A model generated the notes under the pieces. It was given only the letters and a program-made list of their open reading frames with translations. It was not told where the DNA came from and did not search any database. This document shows positions 60,036 to 64,000 of a DNA stretch of 64,000 nucleotides, piece after piece (the stretch's first letter is position 1; every line of letters starts with the position of its first letter). Origin of the DNA: Morella rubra. Its lineage: Eukaryota; Streptophyta; Magnoliopsida; Fagales; Myricaceae. Location: assembly GCA_003952965.2 (NCBI GenBank), contig CM025855.1:24233469-24297468 (forward strand), written 5' to 3'. A program made the position numbers and the translations under genes.

Positions 60036-61812
60036 TTTGTTGTCAATTCATGGCAAAAAGGGGGGAGTATTTTGAGGGGGAGTGGATTATTTTGAGGGAT
60101 GTAGTGAGGATAGCATGTGTAGTTGATATTCTCATCATATTTTGATACATGTATATTCTGATATAAGGGAAATTCAATATTTAGTCACTGGGAAATTCAA
60201 TATTGTGACTGGGGAAAAACATGATTTTAATGTTCACGTTGATGAAATTGTGATTTTGATGTTCAAGTTGATGAATTGTTATTTGAATGTGCACTTTCCT
60301 GAACATTGATGAAACCGGAATAATTCTTTGCCGATTGGTTGGCCTTTGTTAAAAGGTTTTAGCAATTTTAGTTGAATTGGCCTTCGGAGGATTTCTTTGC
60401 TGTTTGGTTTCCTTCAGCTGAGTACGATGATTTCATGGCATCATATTTATGTAGTGGGGGAAAGGGGTAGCCTTTTTCATTATTGGAAGTGAGAGTCAGT
60501 AGATTTGTTGTCTGAATTATTTTGCTCTAATTGTCCTTCAGAAATGGTGTTGGCAGATACTGCTCTTACTCCAAAGAATATTTGTCCAGATAAATATTCT
60601 CGCTTTTGTCTTCATACCAAAGCTAAAGAGATAAATGCAGATTTTGAAAAAGAAAAATGGAATGGGCTAAAAGCGCTGGACAAATATTCTTGTTTTTGTC
60701 TTCATTCCAAATAGATAAACGCGCAGTTAATTGTTGGATCACACAAGGATGACGTTGATGCAAAAACGCAGTGTTCCTTTTTCTCGACTCATTATGTTTC
60801 AGGACTAAAAACTAATTTACAACAGCCATAATTATAAATTTATAAACTAAAAAATAACTAAATGGATAAAAATATTTAGAAAACTAAAATACACTTCCAG
60901 ATTTATGAAGTAGGATGACGCCACGTCAGTGGGTGACGAGAGGGTTATTTTGGAGGCGAGAAATAATGTGCGTCTGAGGCATGTTATGGGAATCCGACAC
61001 AGGGCTCAAAAGGATATTTCTTCTGCCTCTGTGCTATATCTGAAATATTTTTTTTTGGTAAGCTTTTTCTTTATTTTCTACTTTTTAAATGTTACAGGTT
61101 TGTATTTTGAGTGGCAGTTATTTCTGAGTAGTTATTTCCCCAGTAGTTTATTTTTTCCCTCCCTTTTGGTATGTGAAATAGTAATTTAAGCTTTAAACTC
61201 CTGGTAATTAATATTTAATGTGGTAAGCCAAAATTACTTGTTAATTATTTAATTTTTATGAATATTTTTTTATTAGTTTCATATTTTATCTATTTTATTA
61301 TACTCTCTGATTATAAGCTGAAATAGTTCTACTTATTTTTTTAATTTTATACTCTCTGATTTTTTAAAATCGATCATTTTTTTATTTTTTGAATCTCATA
61401 ATAACTATAAATTAATATTATCTAATTTAATTAGAATATAAAATCATTCCAAACCTGAAAACCAAACAAACCTTTACAACAAAATAATATTTAAATCTAA
61501 AACTATCAAATTTGAAAGTTAAACCCTTTTCAAGCAGCAAGGTTCCTGGGCAAACGAATTGCTAGAACGGGGGTTGGTAGAACAGGGGGGGTTGCAAGAG
61601 AAAATACGCTGGAGAGGGGGGGGGGGGGAAATAAAGATCACAACGGTGGAGTTTAACTAAATGACAAAACGGTGCACTTTCAAGATAAAACGTTGTTTTT
61701 CAGAATGTTGGCTCTGCAAGAAGGAAATGTGATTGAAACGGTGTGCTCCATTTTTACCCATATATAATCTGCTTGTCGTTTTGAGAGAAAAGTGTTAAAG
61801 GGGATTGGACTA
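60036..61812. other. Retroelement-derived or intergenic AT-rich spacer
   Basis: No gene. A 40-50-bp word (GATAAATATTCTCGCTTTTG) is repeated imperfectly at about 60590 and 60679. The rest is AT-rich with a G11 run (61616-61629). The first part could be the 3' end or LTR of the element that supplied the env-like ORF, but I could not find a second LTR copy. Confidence 0.35.
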
Positions 61813-62500
61813 CTTCGCCCGAGCCAATACTGAGCGAATAGGGCGAAACTCTCTGTGTAAAATATCTCAATTTAGCTCGCGCCAAACTTGAGCGCGTAGA
61901 GGGCGAAACTCTCTGTGTAAAAAATCTAATTTAGCTCGCGCCAAACTTGAGCGCGTAGAGGGGCTGTGTAAAAAATCTAATTTAGCTCGAGCCAAACTTG
62001 AGCGATTAGAGGGCAAAAGTCTCTATGTAAAAAATCTCAATTTAGCTCAGCCAAACTTGAGCGAGTAGAGGGCGAAACTCTCTGTGTAAAAAATCTAATT
62101 TAGCTCGAGCCAAACTTGAGCGATTAGAGGGCGAAACTCTCTGTGTAAAAAATCTCAATTTAGCTCGAGCCAAACTTGAGCGAGTAGAGGGCGAAACTCT
62201 CTGTGTAAAAAATCTAAATTTAGCTCGAGCCAAACTTGAGCGATTAGAGGGCGAAACTCTCTGTGTAAAAAATCTCAATTTAGCTCGAGCCAAACTTGAG
62301 CGATTAGAGGGCGAAACTCTCTGTGTAAAAAATCTCAATTTAGCTCGAGCCAAACTTGAGCGAGTAGAGGGCGAAACTCTCTGTGTAAAAAATCTCAATT
62401 AACTGGAGCCGATATTGTGCGAATATAGGGTGAAACTTGTCTAAAAAATCTTCAATTTAGTTCGAGCTAATATCAGCCAAAACTCACTGTGAAGAAAATC
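61813..62500. repeat. 60-bp minisatellite, about eleven units
   Basis: Tandem units like TAGCTCGAGCCAAACTTGAG + CGATTAGAGGGCGAAACTCT + CTGTGTAAAAAATCTCAATT. Central units are exactly 60 bp and nearly identical. The left ones are 51-60 bp with GCTCGCGCC/GAGCGCG variants, and the right end (62401-62500) fades out. Two variant types (GATTAG with CTCAATT, GAGTAG with CTAATT) alternate through five units. The minus strand is open through the array only because 60 is divisible by three. Confidence 0.95.
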
Positions 62501-62555
62501 ACCCACAAATTGATCTCTCTTCAGTGAAATGTGTCGACACCATTGCTCAATGTCA

Positions 62556-62581
62556 TTATATATATATATATATATATATAT
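62556..62581. repeat. (TA)n microsatellite
   Basis: About 13 TA dinucleotides in a row. Confidence 0.95.
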
Positions 62582-63075
62582 TTCTTTTTTACTCTTTTGT
62601 CATTGTCGTGGACCTTGTCTGGTTGTTTTTGTTATTATTATATTATTCTGCTGTACTCTTGCCAAAACTCTGTCTTGGTACCACAATGGCTCATGCTATA
62701 ATATTATAACAGTTGAAAAACCACATGCACGCAAAACACATTGGCTGTTGGGATCGTGGATCACTACGTTTTGGGTATTTCATTAAGAATGTAAATCTCA
62801 ACCACATTGCAGAAGATTATACAAAGGCAGAATAAAACTGTTCTATTCTGTACACGTGTCCAGCTTACTGGTCAACTAGCTAGCCATGTAAAAGCACCAA
62901 GTGTAACTAAACACATACAAGGCAAGTAGCAACACAACACATATTCTAGCATAAAAAGGTGGTATTTGTTAACGATGTTGACAAGCGATGATGAACTTTA
63001 CATGGCCGATATTCCAGCCAAGACAGAAAAGAAAGAGAACAGATCAATATAACTCTCACTTGACCAGATCGGACG
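62582..63075. other. Gene-free spacer
   Basis: No recognisable gene or repeat between the microsatellite and the CLASSY-derived inverted repeat. Confidence 0.5.
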
Positions 63076-63079
63076 TCCA

Positions 63080-63574
63080 ACTTGCCTGTTGATGGAGTCA
63101 GCTAACCCACTTTCCTTGCCAACAATACTTGGTTTTTCAGACTGTGGAAAGGGATGTCATATTTCCATTTCCGAAACTCCTCTTCCCAAGTAAGGAGCAT
63201 GCTACAAGGAGCAACAACGATTGGCCTGCATGTCGGATTCAATTTCAGTATGTCTGAAGAAAAACAATGGTTACACGAGTTTTTCCATACCCAGGAGCGC
63301 GCGAAACAATGCACACACTCCCACCAGAAAAACTTGTTTGATTCTTCAACCGATCGAGATAAATTCCTCCAGCTATGTTCTTCCAAAGAAATTCAAATCC
63401 ATAACGTTGATGCGGACACAAGCTACTTTTTACCCCGGGAATAATGTCCCACACTGGCTCCAACATGTTAACAAGTAGATCACAATCAATATGCGAATCG
63501 CATATGGAATCTTGACACAGATCATCAAGTCCTCCATTGATGAGCTGTCTCAAGATTCCACATGGTATTTGCAT
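63080..63574 (-). pseudogene. CLASSY (CLSY3/4-like) SNF2 chromatin remodeller gene fragment
   Basis: On the minus strand this reads as the start of the SNF2 ATPase region of the plant CLASSY family, the remodellers that recruit RNA polymerase IV for RNA-directed DNA methylation. It shows LLVNMLEPVWDIIPGVKSS, CPHQRYGFEFLWKNIAGGIY, then SRAPGYGKTR (Walker A) and IVFLQTY. After a one-base frame change it continues LNPTCRPIVVAPCSMLLTW, EEEFRKWKYDIPFHSL. It has about 160 codons where the full protein has over 1000, so it is a fragment; the frame change between QTY and LKLNP disables it further. Its Walker A half (63290-63494) is duplicated in inverse orientation at 63570-63776. Confidence 0.85.
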
Positions 63575-63776
63575 TTTGACTGTGATCCACTTGTTAACAT
63601 GCTGGAGCCAGTGTGGGACATCATTCCCGGGTAAAAAGTAGATTGTAGCGCATCATCAACGTGATGGATTTGAATTTCTTTGGAAGAACATAGCTGGAGG
63701 AATTTATCTCGATCGGTTGAAGAACCAAACAAGTTTTTCTGGTGGGAGTGTGTGCATTGTTTCGCGTGCTCCTGGG
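63290..63776. repeat. Near-perfect inverted repeat (about 205-bp arms, 75-bp spacer)
   Basis: Left arm 63290-63494, spacer 63495-63569, right arm 63570-63776. By eye the arms differ at about a dozen positions and include uninterrupted matches of about 60 and 40 bases. A transcript crossing it would fold into a long stem-loop. Confidence 0.85.
63570..63776 (+). pseudogene. Inverted second copy of the CLASSY fragment
   Basis: The same CLASSY segment on the plus strand: LVNMLEPVWDIIPG, then after a short altered stretch DGFEFLWKNIAGGIYLDRL, SFSGGSVCIVSRAPG. It stops at CCTGGG, before the Walker A lysine. An extra stop after IIPG distinguishes it from the other copy. Otherwise it is nearly identical in sequence over about 205 bases. 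Confidence 0.85.
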
Positions 63777-64000
63777 TGAAGTCCCCATTTGGCCATTTGG
63801 TTAAAGTTATGATCGTTGGTAGGGGGAGAAGAAGAGAGAGAAAAAACAAAATCAACTGCCACCGTACTATTCAAGTACGTATAGCCTATCCAATAGATCT
63901 TACACTTTGGCACCGCGGAATGACATGACCTTACGAAGGAAGGGAAGTAGGAACGCATAGAAAAACAAAAATAAAATGAAATAAAATAAAATAATTAGAT
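63777..64000. other. Window end, no gene seen
   Basis: A purine-rich stretch and an AAAAT-rich tail; nothing recognised. Confidence 0.4.

Noticed and set aside
62042..62398. 118-codon minus-strand frame made of a repeated 20-residue unit
   Set aside because: Purely a consequence of a 60-bp tandem repeat; no start context, no domain.
61813..62500. CRISPR-like array
   Set aside because: Units are contiguous with no unique spacers, and this is a plant nuclear sequence.

Overview
The window is nuclear DNA of a flowering plant, most likely a eudicot. Genes have many short introns with plant-type GT-AG and occasional GC-AG splice sites, noncoding DNA is AT-rich, and more than half of the window is transposon-derived. 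The species cannot be named from the sequence.

Left part (1-26.4 kb), mostly single-copy host genes. A LINE remnant lies antisense in an intron of a three-RRM-type hnRNP Q/R-like gene (+, 1215-5397; the 5' exons lie outside the window). Next is an 11-exon gene for the plastid 1,4-dihydroxy-2-naphthoate phytyltransferase ABC4/MenA (-, 7633-11317), divergent from the spliceosomal RES-complex gene BUD13 (+, 13442-17553). BUD13 carries an apparent one-base frameshift in exon 1. A TIR transposon carrying a piece of an ALKBH1-type gene follows (18349-19922), then a LINE tail and MITEs, then a complete eight-exon ABCG half-transporter gene (+, 22988-26391).

Middle (26.7-48.3 kb), a nested transposon nest. 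A 20.2-kb Pack-MULE (28061-48257, 9-bp target duplication AAAAAACTA) carries pieces of an L-type lectin receptor kinase. Into it are inserted (i) a decayed FAR1-type MULE (28746-34190), which itself holds an intact 513-bp TRIM retrotransposon, and (ii) a second MULE (34733-47109) with a FAR1-type transposase and, convergent to it, an intact GRF-zinc-finger gene. That second MULE is interrupted by a Ty3/gypsy retrotransposon (35156-41435, TSD AACCA) with a 3.4-kb LTR. Target duplications and restored host reading frames across the insertions fix the order of events.

Right part (48.3-64 kb), accessory DNA. CACTA-like termini flank a chimera of sugar-transporter (ERD6-like) and RAPTOR gene fragments. 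A second, frameshifted GRF-zinc-finger gene follows, then two divergent retrotransposon 'env-like/plant transposon protein' ORFs separated by a CTCGAGCT-rich TIR repeat. The end holds a 60-bp minisatellite of about eleven units and an inverted repeat made of CLASSY (RdDM SNF2) gene sequence that could form a long hairpin.

The host genes are unrelated in function. What unites the window is repeated capture of host gene pieces (ALKBH1, LecRK, RAPTOR, ERD6-like, CLSY) by TIR elements or duplications. Exon coordinates were derived by hand from reading-frame continuity, splice consensus and remembered protein families; no alignment or database search was run.
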